Program-made: the position numbers and the translations under genes
The notes under the pieces: generated by a model
The model's database searches: none
Seen by the model: only the letters and a program-made list of their open reading frames with translations
What the model was told of the DNA's origin: nothing
Part shown: in pieces, positions 1 to 5,390 of the stretch
Layout of the letters: the number at the start of each line of letters is the position of its first letter
How positions within the stretch are numbered: position 1 is the first letter of the stretch
Assembly: GCA_036392795.1 (NCBI GenBank)
Contig: DASVXH010000016.1
Span: 1-10,192 of the forward strand
DNA: 10,192 nt
Source of the DNA: JARIHD01 sp036392795
Lineage (GTDB): Bacteria; Patescibacteriota; Saccharimonadia; Saccharimonadales; UBA4665
Reading direction: 5' to 3'

Positions 1-13
1 AATCTTTAGAGTA

Positions 14-277
14 ATGATTAGTAATGGCAGCTATCGATTAGAAGGACAGATTGATTATACAGGAGCAAGCAAACCTATACCCATATTTGACTGTGACGAC
101 ATCGAAGCCATTACCGCACACGAAAATATGCTCGCAACGGAAGCTAAAGCCCGGCAGCAAGCGATGGAAATCGAACGGTCGTTAGGAATGCTTGGGGTTT
201 CTTATGCAATAGCAGAGGATCTAATAGAGTTTTCCCGGAGGCTAAACCCCGGAATTGCACAAGAAAGAGGTCAATAA
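14..277 (+). CDS. Hypothetical protein, possibly 5'-truncated
   Basis: Family not recognised. The 87-residue product is acidic to neutral, with no signal peptide or membrane segment. Residues about 28-75 look helical and charged (ENMLATEAKARQQAMEIERS), compatible with a short helical hairpin or coiled-coil tail. The frame stays open to the left edge of the window with no stop, and only 13 bases precede the ATG without a clear SD, so this may be the C-terminal end of a longer protein. The stop is followed 5 nt later by a strong bidirectional hairpin terminator, which supports a real plus-strand gene ending here. It converges on the minus-strand tRNA-Leu(GAG). Function is unknown. Confidence 0.55.
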   Translation: MISNGSYRLEGQIDYTGASKPIPIFDCDDIEAITAHENMLATEAKARQQAMEIERSLGMLGVSYAIAEDLIEFSRRLNPGIAQERGQ

Positions 278-282
278 ACTAA

Positions 283-314
283 ACAAAAGTGCTCCAACTG
301 CGGAGCACTTTTGT
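283..314. terminator. Bidirectional intrinsic terminator
   Basis: A 13-bp perfect inverted repeat (ACAAAAGTGCTCC and its complement) flanks a 6-nt loop. A T-run ends each arm, reading TTTTGTAT on plus and TTTTGTTTAGTTT on minus. It lies between the convergent plus-strand hypothetical gene and the minus-strand tRNA-Leu(GAG), and can end both transcripts. Confidence 0.85.
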
Positions 315-329
315 ATCTATCGTTCAACT

Positions 330-414
330 TGGTGCGGACGAGAGGACTTGAACCTCCACGGATTGCTCCACTACCACCTCAAAGTAGCGCGTCTACCAAT
401 TCCGCCACGTCCGC
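330..414 (-). tRNA. tRNA-Leu (anticodon GAG)
   Basis: On the minus strand the gene begins GCGGACG and ends CGTCCGC-A-CCA, so the 7-bp acceptor stem pairs perfectly and CCA is encoded. The D-arm reads GGCGGAATTGGTAGACGC. The anticodon stem CTACT/GGTAG closes a 7-nt loop TTGAGGT, placing GAG at positions 34-36 (reads CUC and CUU). A long variable arm (class II) precedes the T-arm with TTCAAGT. All of this fits leucine. A promoter lies just upstream and a terminator 16 nt downstream. The acceptor, D and T regions are nearly identical to the second tRNA-Leu at 5390-5476. Confidence 0.97.
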
Positions 415-435
415 ATCGGGTAGTTTATCTCTGCT

Positions 436-464
436 ATGGTACGCTAATTTCGCTATTTTTTCAA
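436..464 (-). promoter_or_regulatory. Promoter of tRNA-Leu(GAG)
   Basis: On the minus strand TTGAAA (464-459) and TACCAT (441-436) are separated by exactly 17 nt, a sigma70-type arrangement. The expected start is near 429, giving a 5' leader of about 15 nt before the tRNA. The site is squeezed between the oxidoreductase stop codon at 471 and the tRNA. Confidence 0.65.
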
Positions 465-470
465 GAGGCT

Positions 471-2108
471 TTAGGTGCGCGGCAGATGTCCATAAAGATG
501 ATCCAGCGTATACCCAGGCCGCAACAACGCTTTTACGGTATCCATATTTACATTCACTTTTACCCCAGGATTTAGAGTGCCGTAGGGGTCAAAAATTTGC
601 TTAATTTTTTGGAACAAGGCATACATTTCCGGCCCATATTGTTTGGCCAAATAAGGAGCGCGCAAGCGGCCTTCACCGTGTTCACCGCTAATACTGCCGC
701 CAAGACTTAGCACCAAGCTAGTATATTCGTCCATTAGGCGAAACACTTTTTGACGGTCCCCGACTTGACCCAGATCCAAAAACGGCTGCACATGAAGGTG
801 CGCGTCACCGGCATGGCCCCATACCGCAGCCTGCAGACGACTGCGTTCAAAAATAGCATATAGTCCTTCCAGATATTCGCGGAAGCGTTCCGGCGGGACG
901 ATACCATCCTCAATAATTGGCAAAGCTTTTAGCCCATTTTCGGCATGGCCGACAATAACAGCCGACGAGTGACGAATTTTCCAAAGGCTTTCCTGCTTAG
1001 CCGGGTCAGCCTCTACCTGAAATTCAACGTTCAGCCGCTCCAGAATCTTGGTCGCCTTTTTGACGGCTTTCTTTTGCTGGCGATCGCCATAAGTATCAAA
1101 TTCAATCAGCATAACGACCCGCGGAAACGGTTTTGGCATAACGTCTTTTAGTAGGTTCGGCGCCAGACGCTCGACCAAATTCAATAATTGATCGTCCACC
1201 ATCTCGATGGCGCTTGGGATCTCCTGCAAATCCCGAAGCTCTAACACGGCAGACTGAGCCTGCTCCAAATCATTAAAGCTAGCCACCACGAGCGTTGTAT
1301 CGGGTGAATAATTTTCAGTTTCCAGAGAAATTTCAGTCACAATGCCCAATGTGCCCTGCGATCCAACTATGAGCGGGGTCAGATCGAAGGAACCGTCGCG
1401 GCGCTTTATATCACGAAGTGCATAACCAGCGGAATTCTTAGTAGTCCCACTAATACTCGCATCAATATCTTTTTGATGTTCTTCCATTAGCGCGTCGATG
1501 GCGCGGTAAATTTCGCCTTCAAAGGTTGCCAGTCCTAGTTTTTTGCCCAGTTCACGTTTGTTCAATCGACGCGTCTGAATAACTTCACCGTTGGCCAGCA
1601 CTACGCGGCACGCTCGAACGTAATCGCGAGTATCACCATATTTGACTGTCTTTTCGCCACTACTATTATTGCCGACGGCCCCGCCAATAGTCGAATATTC
1701 CATGGACGCCGGATAAGGCGGCAAAAAGCGATCATGCGTATGCAGGGTCTGCTGCAATTTGGCGTAATTAATGCCGGCCTCGACCGTTACGACACCACTT
1801 TTGCTGTCAAATTCCAAAATCTTGTGCATGTGTGCCGGGAATGAAAGCATAATGCCGCTACCGAGTGCCGCACCACTTAGATCAGTACCCGAACCCCGCG
1901 CCGTAATAGGAATCACCCGGCCACGCTCGGCCAGTTGCCAGGTAAACCGGGCTGTTTTGCGAACGTCGTTTTCATTACGAGGGTACACCACGAGGGCCGG
2001 AGTCATTGCCAGAACACTCGCATCAGTCGCAAAATAGCGGCGCGCGTCCGCCGAAGTCATTACTTCACCCAATAAATGTTCCTGTAAATAATGTGCAACC
2101 TTACTCAT
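471..2108 (-). CDS. FAD-binding oxidoreductase, GlcD / D-lactate dehydrogenase type
   Basis: The product (545 aa) belongs to the VAO/PCMH flavoprotein family, which oxidises D-2-hydroxyacids such as D-lactate or glycolate. The FAD_binding_4 domain covers about residues 35-175. It contains the pyrophosphate loop ARGSGTDLSG (70-79) and IGGAVGNNSSGE (141-152). The FAD-oxidase C-terminal domain covers about 265-515, with the metal/substrate motif GHAGDAHLH (431-439) and the signature GEHGEGR (475-481) followed by FDPYGTLNPG. The protein ends about 30 residues after that domain, with no fused iron-sulphur region, so an electron acceptor must lie elsewhere. No signal peptide is visible; it is likely cytosolic or peripheral. 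The ATG at 2108 lacks an SD. The gene is monocistronic upstream of tRNA-Leu. D-lactate dehydrogenase is the likeliest role, but the substrate cannot be fixed from sequence. Confidence 0.9.
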   Translation of the reverse strand: MSKVAHYLQEHLLGEVMTSADARRYFATDASVLAMTPALVVYPRNENDVRKTARFTWQLAERGRVIPITARGSGTDLSGAALGSGIMLSFPAHMHKILEFDSKSGVVTVEAGINYAKLQQTLHTHDRFLPPYPASMEYSTIGGAVGNNSSGEKTVKYGDTRDYVRACRVVLANGEVIQTRRLNKRELGKKLGLATFEGEIYRAIDALMEEHQKDIDASISGTTKNSAGYALRDIKRRDGSFDLTPLIVGSQGTLGIVTEISLETENYSPDTTLVVASFNDLEQAQSAVLELRDLQEIPSAIEMVDDQLLNLVERLAPNLLKDVMPKPFPRVVMLIEFDTYGDRQQKKAVKKATKILERLNVEFQVEADPAKQESLWKIRHSSAVIVGHAENGLKALPIIEDGIVPPERFREYLEGLYAIFERSRLQAAVWGHAGDAHLHVQPFLDLGQVGDRQKVFRLMDEYTSLVLSLGGSISGEHGEGRLRAPYLAKQYGPEMYALFQKIKQIFDPYGTLNPGVKVNVNMDTVKALLRPGYTLDHLYGHLPRT

Positions 2109-2130
2109 TTATATCTGTAGCCCTCTGTTT

Positions 2131-2159
2131 TTGATAGACATTACCTTTAGCAGTATCAT
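2131..2159 (+). promoter_or_regulatory. Promoter of HExxH protein A
   Basis: TTGATA (2131-2136) and TATCAT (2154-2159) are separated by 17 nt. The expected start is near 2166, leaving a leader of about 50 nt with AAGG-type SD bases upstream of the ATG at 2215. The site overlaps the opposing promoter of the FAD oxidoreductase. Confidence 0.6.
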
Positions 2160-2164
2160 AGCAC

Positions 2165-2193
2165 ATTATACATGAGCATGGATCAGCATCGAA
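2165..2193 (-). promoter_or_regulatory. Promoter of FAD oxidoreductase
   Basis: On the minus strand a consensus TATAAT (2170-2165) lies 17 nt downstream of TTCGAT (2193-2188), a moderate -35. The predicted start is near 2158, with a 50-nt leader before the ATG at 2108. It is back to back with the plus-strand promoter at 2131-2159, so polymerase binding at one should hinder the other. Confidence 0.5.
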
Positions 2194-2214
2194 AGGTATG
2201 CTAAGGTAGGCGTC

Positions 2215-2880
2215 ATGGCGACGCATTTTACTCTAAAAATTGATGAAAAACGATTTGAAAAGATCGGCGTTGAACCACAGTTCGATGAAAACCGGTATGA
2301 CGAACTGATCGACGCCGAACTGCAACACCCCATACCAGACGATAAACGCTTAACCGTTGTACTATCCCCAAGGAGTGCCTTCAGATCTGTATCGCCTCTA
2401 GTAAATAAGTTTAGACGGATTGTTTCAGGCTCCACTCTTGGTTACTACGACATGGCCGGTAAAATATCCATAGGCGCCGAACCTGACGTAGAGTCGACAA
2501 ACTTCACTCTTCGGCACGAAACGAAGCACTGGCTAGATGACATACACAATATCCACGCCGATGGAAATGGCTGCAAAGATCTAGTAAAACCTATCAGGAC
2601 AAGCCTTTTTTATGGTAGCGTTGCCCTCGGTACGAGCTATTGCGTAAAGAGCGTAACAGGCTCCCTTGGTTGGGGCCTAGTCGCCGGGATGGGCTATGCG
2701 TCCTTGGATGTGTTGCGCTGGGGAAAATTCCTCAGGAATCGCTACGATAACTTTCCCTGGGAGATTGAAGCCGATGAATTTGCTGAAGACAAAGCACGGA
2801 TTCAGCGCTTCGGGCAGATTATCACCTACTCACAGCTGGGCTCATGGGAGCGATACGCCCTTAATTCGATTAGGCCATAG
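2215..2880 (+). CDS. Uncharacterised HExxH membrane protein A (putative zincin)
   Basis: Family not recognised by name. The 221-aa product carries HETKHW at residues 101-106, an exact HExxH zinc-binding motif. Two moderately hydrophobic stretches follow (about 129-147 and 149-167), then PWEIEADEFAED (181-192). The E183 and EADxxA pattern resembles the third-ligand helix of M48 peptidases (HtpX/Ste24), where a membrane hairpin also lies between the two motifs. Unlike HtpX, no membrane segments precede HExxH; residues 1-95 look soluble. Its closest relative in the window is the gene at 4559-5185, sharing the N-terminal FE+(I/L)G motif, HET[KR]HW, PWE and a RFG.II(T/S)Y.Q tail. Start chosen: an upstream in-frame stop excludes longer options, and AAGGTAGG lies just before the ATG. 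Peptidase activity is inference; it might be a non-catalytic zinc protein. Confidence 0.75.
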   Translation: MATHFTLKIDEKRFEKIGVEPQFDENRYDELIDAELQHPIPDDKRLTVVLSPRSAFRSVSPLVNKFRRIVSGSTLGYYDMAGKISIGAEPDVESTNFTLRHETKHWLDDIHNIHADGNGCKDLVKPIRTSLFYGSVALGTSYCVKSVTGSLGWGLVAGMGYASLDVLRWGKFLRNRYDNFPWEIEADEFAEDKARIQRFGQIITYSQLGSWERYALNSIRP

Positions 2881-3013
2881 GGTACCTCAGGGAAAAGCCC
2901 GTGACTCCTTCGTAGTCATGAACAAAATTGGCATCGGCCATTAACGTCGTCAACCTATTTGTCGAAATAAAATGCGAAATACCTACCCCACCACGATCGC
3001 TACTTAAAAATCA

Positions 3014-3051
3014 TAAAAAAGGCCGGTCACCTTTCTTTAAGGACCGGCCTT
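3014..3051 (-). terminator. Intrinsic terminator of KGG protein gene
   Basis: A GC-rich stem of 10 bp (AAGGCCGGTC with GACCGGCCTT) is followed on the minus strand by TTTTTTATGATTTTT. It lies 27 nt after the stop of the KGG protein gene. The plus-strand side has no useful T-run, so it probably does not terminate gene A. Confidence 0.88.
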
Positions 3052-3077
3052 CGACGGGTACTAGTAGACCAGGTTAG

Positions 3078-3272
3078 CTAGCTACTTTGGTTACCACCGG
3101 ACTGCGATGATTCGCCGCCCTTTTTGCCTGCTGATTTGGCTTTTTGCTTATCGTTGGCAAAGTTACCAGGATTGTTCTCCTTGCCTTGAGAACGGCCGCC
3201 TTTGCTGGCAATTTCACGTTGCTTGCTTTCGTCCATAGATGCAAATCCACGATTGCTTGTATCGTTTGCCAT
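3078..3272 (-). CDS. KGG-motif stress-induced protein (GsiB/YciG-like)
   Basis: A 64-residue, very hydrophilic, Gly/Lys/Ser/Asn-rich protein with two copies of the KGG motif. Copy one reads RGFASMDESKQREIASKGG (residues 8-26). Copy two is degenerate, NPGNFANDKQKAKSAGKKGG (34-53). Such proteins (GsiB of Bacillus, YciG of enterics, Con-10 of fungi) are small, disordered and made under stress or starvation; they are thought to act like hydrophilins. The start at 3272 is firmly set by AAAGGAGGG 5-7 nt upstream, the strongest SD on this strand of the window. It has its own terminator and is divergent from the Crp/Fnr-family gene, whose product may regulate it. The C-terminal SSQSGGNQSS tail is low-complexity. 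Confidence 0.9.
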   Translation of the reverse strand: MANDTSNRGFASMDESKQREIASKGGRSQGKENNPGNFANDKQKAKSAGKKGGESSQSGGNQSS

Positions 3273-3304
3273 ATTTCCCTCCTTTACTTAACTTTGCATG
3301 TTTA

Positions 3305-3310
3305 ATTGTA
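3305..3310 (-). promoter_or_regulatory. Candidate -10 element of KGG protein gene
   Basis: On the minus strand TACAAT (3310-3305) lies 32 nt upstream of the KGG start codon. At 17-nt spacing the -35 position reads GCGACG, far from consensus. The promoter may therefore need an activator or an alternative sigma factor. The GCGACG sits in the left arm of the 3329-3360 inverted repeat. Confidence 0.45.
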
Positions 3311-3328
3311 GGCCGCTTGCTACGATAC

Positions 3329-3360
3329 GTCGCAGCAATAATACACAATAATACTGCGAC
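3329..3360. promoter_or_regulatory. Inverted repeat, possible operator
   Basis: GTCGCAG (3329-3335) and CTGCGAC (3354-3360) form a 7-bp perfect inverted repeat around an 18-nt A/T-rich spacer. It covers the expected -35 zone of the KGG gene, 85 nt or more upstream of the Crp/Fnr-family start. There is no T-run, so a terminator is unlikely. Factor binding is inferred from position only. Confidence 0.35.
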
Positions 3361-3377
3361 ACGCGTAACGCTAAAGT

Positions 3378-3395
3378 TGTGAGCCATCTCGCACA
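3378..3395. promoter_or_regulatory. CRP-like dyad, possible operator
   Basis: TGTGAG-N6-CGCACA is an imperfect dyad (5 of 6 positions symmetric) with half-sites like the TGTGA of CRP-family operators, but 2 bp wider than the E. coli CRP site. It lies between the divergent KGG and Crp/Fnr-family genes, where an autoregulatory site would be expected. Match quality is modest. Confidence 0.35.
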
Positions 3396-3432
3396 TAACA
3401 CTTAAGAAATTTTTAATTCACACGCGTAGCAG

Positions 3433-3438
3433 TACAAT
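3433..3438 (+). promoter_or_regulatory. -10 element of Crp/Fnr-family gene (leaderless)
   Basis: TACAAT ends only 6 nt before the ATG at 3445, so transcription should begin at or next to the A of the start codon, giving a leaderless mRNA. No SD is present, as expected. The -35 position reads TTTTTA (3410-3415), weak. Confidence 0.5.
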
Positions 3439-3444
3439 TAAGTT

Positions 3445-4098
3445 ATGTCAGGTATTCTAAAAAATCCTGTTATTTCGTCCATGCTACGCACGGCAAAGTT
3501 ACGCAGCTACCCCAAAGGCCAAACAATTTTATTTCCTGAAGACTTTACAGCCCATCTATTTATACTCAAAAAAGGTGCGGTCACAATGGGCGACATCGAC
3601 GATCAGGACTATCAAAAGATCCTGCATATCTTTGGGCCGCCGGCCCTTTTTCCTATGGTAAGCTTTTCTGAAGATACTGTTCGCGTCTCATGGTACTATA
3701 CCGCGCTCACCGATTGTGAAGTCTACCTTTTGCCTTATGATACCCTCAAAAAGCGACTTGCGTCAGTAGAGGGTGGAACAGCTCGCAATTTACTCCTTCA
3801 GCAGCTACTGAAAGAAGTGCATGAGTTATTGGTACGCGTGAATAGCTTTAATAAAACAACCAGTTTTGATAAATTACGCGCCGCTCTTGAATTTTTGGCC
3901 ACGCATCACACCAAGACCACAACCACCTCTTGGCAGCGGGTTACCATTCCTATTACACATCAAATATTGGCTGCACTGACTGGCCTTACCCGTGAAACAG
4001 TCAGCATCACCCTCCGACAAATGCAAGAGCAAAAATTAGTTCGCTATGCTTCAGCAGGAAAACTCTATATAAATCGCACCAAATTAAGCAGGCTTTAA
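3445..4098 (+). CDS. Crp/Fnr-family transcriptional regulator
   Basis: A 217-aa protein with the standard Crp/Fnr order. The N-terminal cyclic-nucleotide-binding-type beta-barrel covers about residues 15-105, with the YPKGQTILFPED and LFILKKGAV strands. A long dimerisation helix spans about 112-135. A winged helix-turn-helix (HTH_Crp type) covers about 145-215, with the recognition region ITHQILAALTGLTRETVSITL (170-190). The phosphate-binding cassette that binds cAMP in CRP (GE.. and R.A) is absent; that segment reads FGPPALFPMVSF. There is a single Cys (C91), so no FNR-type iron-sulphur cluster. The effector is therefore unknown. The gene is divergent from the KGG gene and precedes a small ORF and DUF378 gene on the same strand, its most likely targets. 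The start has no SD; a -10 box lies directly upstream. Confidence 0.92.
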   Translation: MSGILKNPVISSMLRTAKLRSYPKGQTILFPEDFTAHLFILKKGAVTMGDIDDQDYQKILHIFGPPALFPMVSFSEDTVRVSWYYTALTDCEVYLLPYDTLKKRLASVEGGTARNLLLQQLLKEVHELLVRVNSFNKTTSFDKLRAALEFLATHHTKTTTTSWQRVTIPITHQILAALTGLTRETVSITLRQMQEQKLVRYASAGKLYINRTKLSRL

Positions 4099-4180
4099 CA
4101 GATAACAACGCCAACTACTTCACAGCCAAAACCAAGCCACCCGACATCACAAATGTAGCGAAAGGTACCGATAATCTTTT

Positions 4181-4208
4181 TTGTCTGCTATATAGTTACT
4201 TTTATAAC
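4181..4208 (+). promoter_or_regulatory. Candidate promoter of small ORF and DUF378 gene
   Basis: TTGTCT (4181-4186) and TATAAC (4203-4208) are 16 nt apart. The expected start would fall just at the AGGGAGGG SD (4211-4218), an unusually short leader. An overlapping TATATA (4189-4194) is an alternative -10. Either way, this A/T-rich patch after the Crp/Fnr-family stop is the likely promoter. Confidence 0.35.
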
Positions 4209-4222
4209 GAAGGGAGGGCATC

Positions 4223-4375
4223 ATGATTCAGGAGCATAATAAACGAAAACAGAAATATACTCTTCGTAAATGGCTTCTTACACCCAATGACTGGACACCG
4301 GAGTCCCCAATCAACCCGCATTTAACTCAATTTATTCACACTCATCAAAAAGGAGGAATACTATGGATAATTTAA
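4223..4375 (+). CDS. Small hypothetical protein, 50 aa
   Basis: Family not recognised. An ATG at 4223 follows a very strong SD (AGGGAGGG, 4 nt spacing) and opens a 50-codon frame ending TAA at 4373-4375. The N-terminal part is basic (HNKRKQKYTLRKW). The middle is Pro/Asn/Trp-rich (TPNDWTPESPINPH) and the end is hydrophobic (KGGILWII). The frame overlaps the start of the DUF378 gene by 13 nt, and the AAGGAGG SD of that gene lies inside it, encoding the KGG of the tail. This is a typical translationally coupled pair. It could be a true small protein or a leader peptide controlling DUF378 translation; the strong SD argues that it is translated. No membrane segment is obvious. Confidence 0.6.
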   Translation: MIQEHNKRKQKYTLRKWLLTPNDWTPESPINPHLTQFIHTHQKGGILWII

Positions 4376-4578
4376 ATGCCGTCGATTGGATCGCCATAAT
4401 ACTGGTTGTGGTCGGAGCCCTTAATTGGGGCTTGATCGGGGCCACTAAATGGAATTTGGTTGAAGCGATTTTTGGCGATGAATCAGCATTATCCCGAGCA
4501 GTTTATATTGTCGTAGGGATAAGCGGGTTATATCTGATCTTTCTAGCAACGCATTTGACTAAATCTGCTGGTAGCTGA
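4363..4578 (+). CDS. DUF378 family two-helix membrane protein
   Basis: A 71-residue protein matching the DUF378 (YuzA-like) family. Family hallmarks are GALNWGLIG (residues 18-26), NLVEAIFG (31-38) and SRAVYIVVGISGLY (44-57). Two membrane helices are predicted at about 8-27 and 46-64, with a short charged loop between. The biochemical role of the family is unknown. The ATG at 4363 is set by AAAGGAGGA 6-8 nt upstream. The gene is coupled to the preceding 50-aa ORF. It ends in TGA and overlaps the 3' end of the opposite-strand HExxH gene B by 20 nt, leaving no room for a terminator between the convergent genes. Confidence 0.9.
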   Translation: MDNLNAVDWIAIILVVVGALNWGLIGATKWNLVEAIFGDESALSRAVYIVVGISGLYLIFLATHLTKSAGS

Positions 4579-5185
4579 TGATATTTCCAAATCTCTCTCG
4601 AATCATGGGGTCTTTTTCAACCATATAGGCATCGCGTTCCCATGGCGTATGGTGCGCCAAACTCTCGTAACCGCTGATTATCAAACCCGGTACACCCATC
4701 GCTTCGCCAGCCACCAACGCAAGTAGCGCATTATTGGTCATCTCGTAGACCGTATATGCCGTAGCCATAGCTCCAACTGCGGAGCAGCCAATCATGCCAG
4801 GTACGTAACGAAGACCTTTAAACACTTCTATAAATCGTCCTTTGGTAGTGCGATTCCTTGGAAACATATTGGTCACATCCTGGACCCAGTGGCGCGTTTC
4901 GTGCAATAAGGTTCCATTTGATTCATCCTTATCTGGTCTAAGATAGGCAAGAACATGTGCCCGAGATTTCGTATAACAACCGTCCTTATGAAAGACGCCC
5001 TTTCCCCATTTTCGGTCGTTTTGATTGGGATGTGGTTCAACCTGAAGAGTAAGGTACTTTTCGGCGGGCACCACTATTCCGGTTGTCTGGGCAAGCATAA
5101 ATTCACCCAGCAACGCTTCATCAACTCGCGGTTGCCAGCCTAGTCGCTCAAATGCATCCGTGTTAATCTGAATATCTTTTATCAT
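4559..5185 (-). CDS. Uncharacterised HExxH membrane protein B (paralogue of A)
   Basis: Paralogue of the protein at 2215-2880. With the start used here (208 aa), HETRHW lies at residues 95-100. Two hydrophobic stretches follow (about 127-149 and 152-173), then PWERDAYMVEKD with E183, the same residue number as in protein A. The tail RFGNIISYQQ mirrors RFGQIITYSQ of A. The EAD triplet of A is RDA here, so the downstream acidic site has partly diverged, while E183 and the HExxH histidines are intact. A longer start at 5218 exists (219 aa), but alignment to A begins at the Met at 5185, and neither ATG has an SD. Translation may be coupled to the 36-codon ORF that overlaps this start. Zinc-peptidase activity is inferred from motif order only. 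Confidence 0.75.
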   Translation of the reverse strand: MIKDIQINTDAFERLGWQPRVDEALLGEFMLAQTTGIVVPAEKYLTLQVEPHPNQNDRKWGKGVFHKDGCYTKSRAHVLAYLRPDKDESNGTLLHETRHWVQDVTNMFPRNRTTKGRFIEVFKGLRYVPGMIGCSAVGAMATAYTVYEMTNNALLALVAGEAMGVPGLIISGYESLAHHTPWERDAYMVEKDPMIRERFGNIISYQQI

Positions 5186-5273
5186 TGGGGAAATAATTGG
5201 CCACGTCAAGCATGGCATTATTTATTGGGGCTTCATCACCATCCGGAGATAGGCCAGATTCACCACTACTCAT
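5163..5273 (-). CDS. Possible 36-aa leader ORF of gene B
   Basis: An ATG at 5273 opens a 36-codon frame ending TAA at 5165-5163, overlapping the start of gene B in the +1 frame. The product is acidic (MSSGESGLSPDGDEAPINNA at its N-terminus) with no homology that I recognise. A TTGACA/TATACA promoter places the transcript start 0-6 nt before this ATG, so it would be the first, nearly leaderless, start codon on the mRNA. Options: a leader peptide coupled to gene B, the original N-terminus of B separated by a frameshift, or a chance frame. Low certainty. Confidence 0.35.
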   Translation of the reverse strand: MSSGESGLSPDGDEAPINNAMLDVANYFPNDKRYSD

Positions 5274-5283
5274 ATGAATATAG

Positions 5284-5313
5284 TGTATAGCAGGCCGGGA
5301 TGCCTCTTGTCAA
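5284..5313 (-). promoter_or_regulatory. Promoter of HExxH gene B
   Basis: On the minus strand a perfect TTGACA (5313-5308) and TATACA (5289-5284) are separated by 18 nt. The expected start is around 5279-5273. This is the best -35 box in the window. The 33-nt stretch from 5314 to 5346 upstream holds nothing I can identify. Confidence 0.65.
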
Positions 5314-5351
5314 CAGAGGGGCCAATCCACTTATTTGTGATGAGATATAAC

Positions 5352-5390
5352 AATATAAAAAACCCACGTTTCTTGTGGGTTTTTTATATT
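5352..5390 (-). terminator. Intrinsic terminator of tRNA-Leu(CAG)
   Basis: A 16-bp perfect inverted repeat (AATATAAAAAACCCAC, 7-nt loop, then its complement) with a TTTTTT tract on both strands. The right arm ends on the last base of the encoded CCA, so the terminator abuts the tRNA directly. By symmetry it would also stop plus-strand transcripts. Confidence 0.85.

Noticed and set aside
255..604. Two plus-strand frames (255-575 and 311-604) across the tRNA-Leu region
   Set aside because: They run antisense through tRNA-Leu(GAG) and into the end of the oxidoreductase gene. The RTRGLEPPR translation is the well-known spurious product of antisense tRNA-Leu.
2166..2435. 89-codon minus-strand frame
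   Set aside because: Antisense to the start of HExxH gene A, Ser-rich and low-complexity, with no SD. Gene A has paralogue support.
2881..3013. Gap after HExxH gene A
   Set aside because: Searched for a small gene or RNA. Only a 5-bp hairpin (TGACT/AGTCA at about 2901-2919) was seen, too weak to call.
3214..3396. 60-codon minus-strand frame
   Set aside because: Overlaps the KGG protein start and its promoter region in another frame, and has no SD of its own. The KGG frame has clear family motifs.
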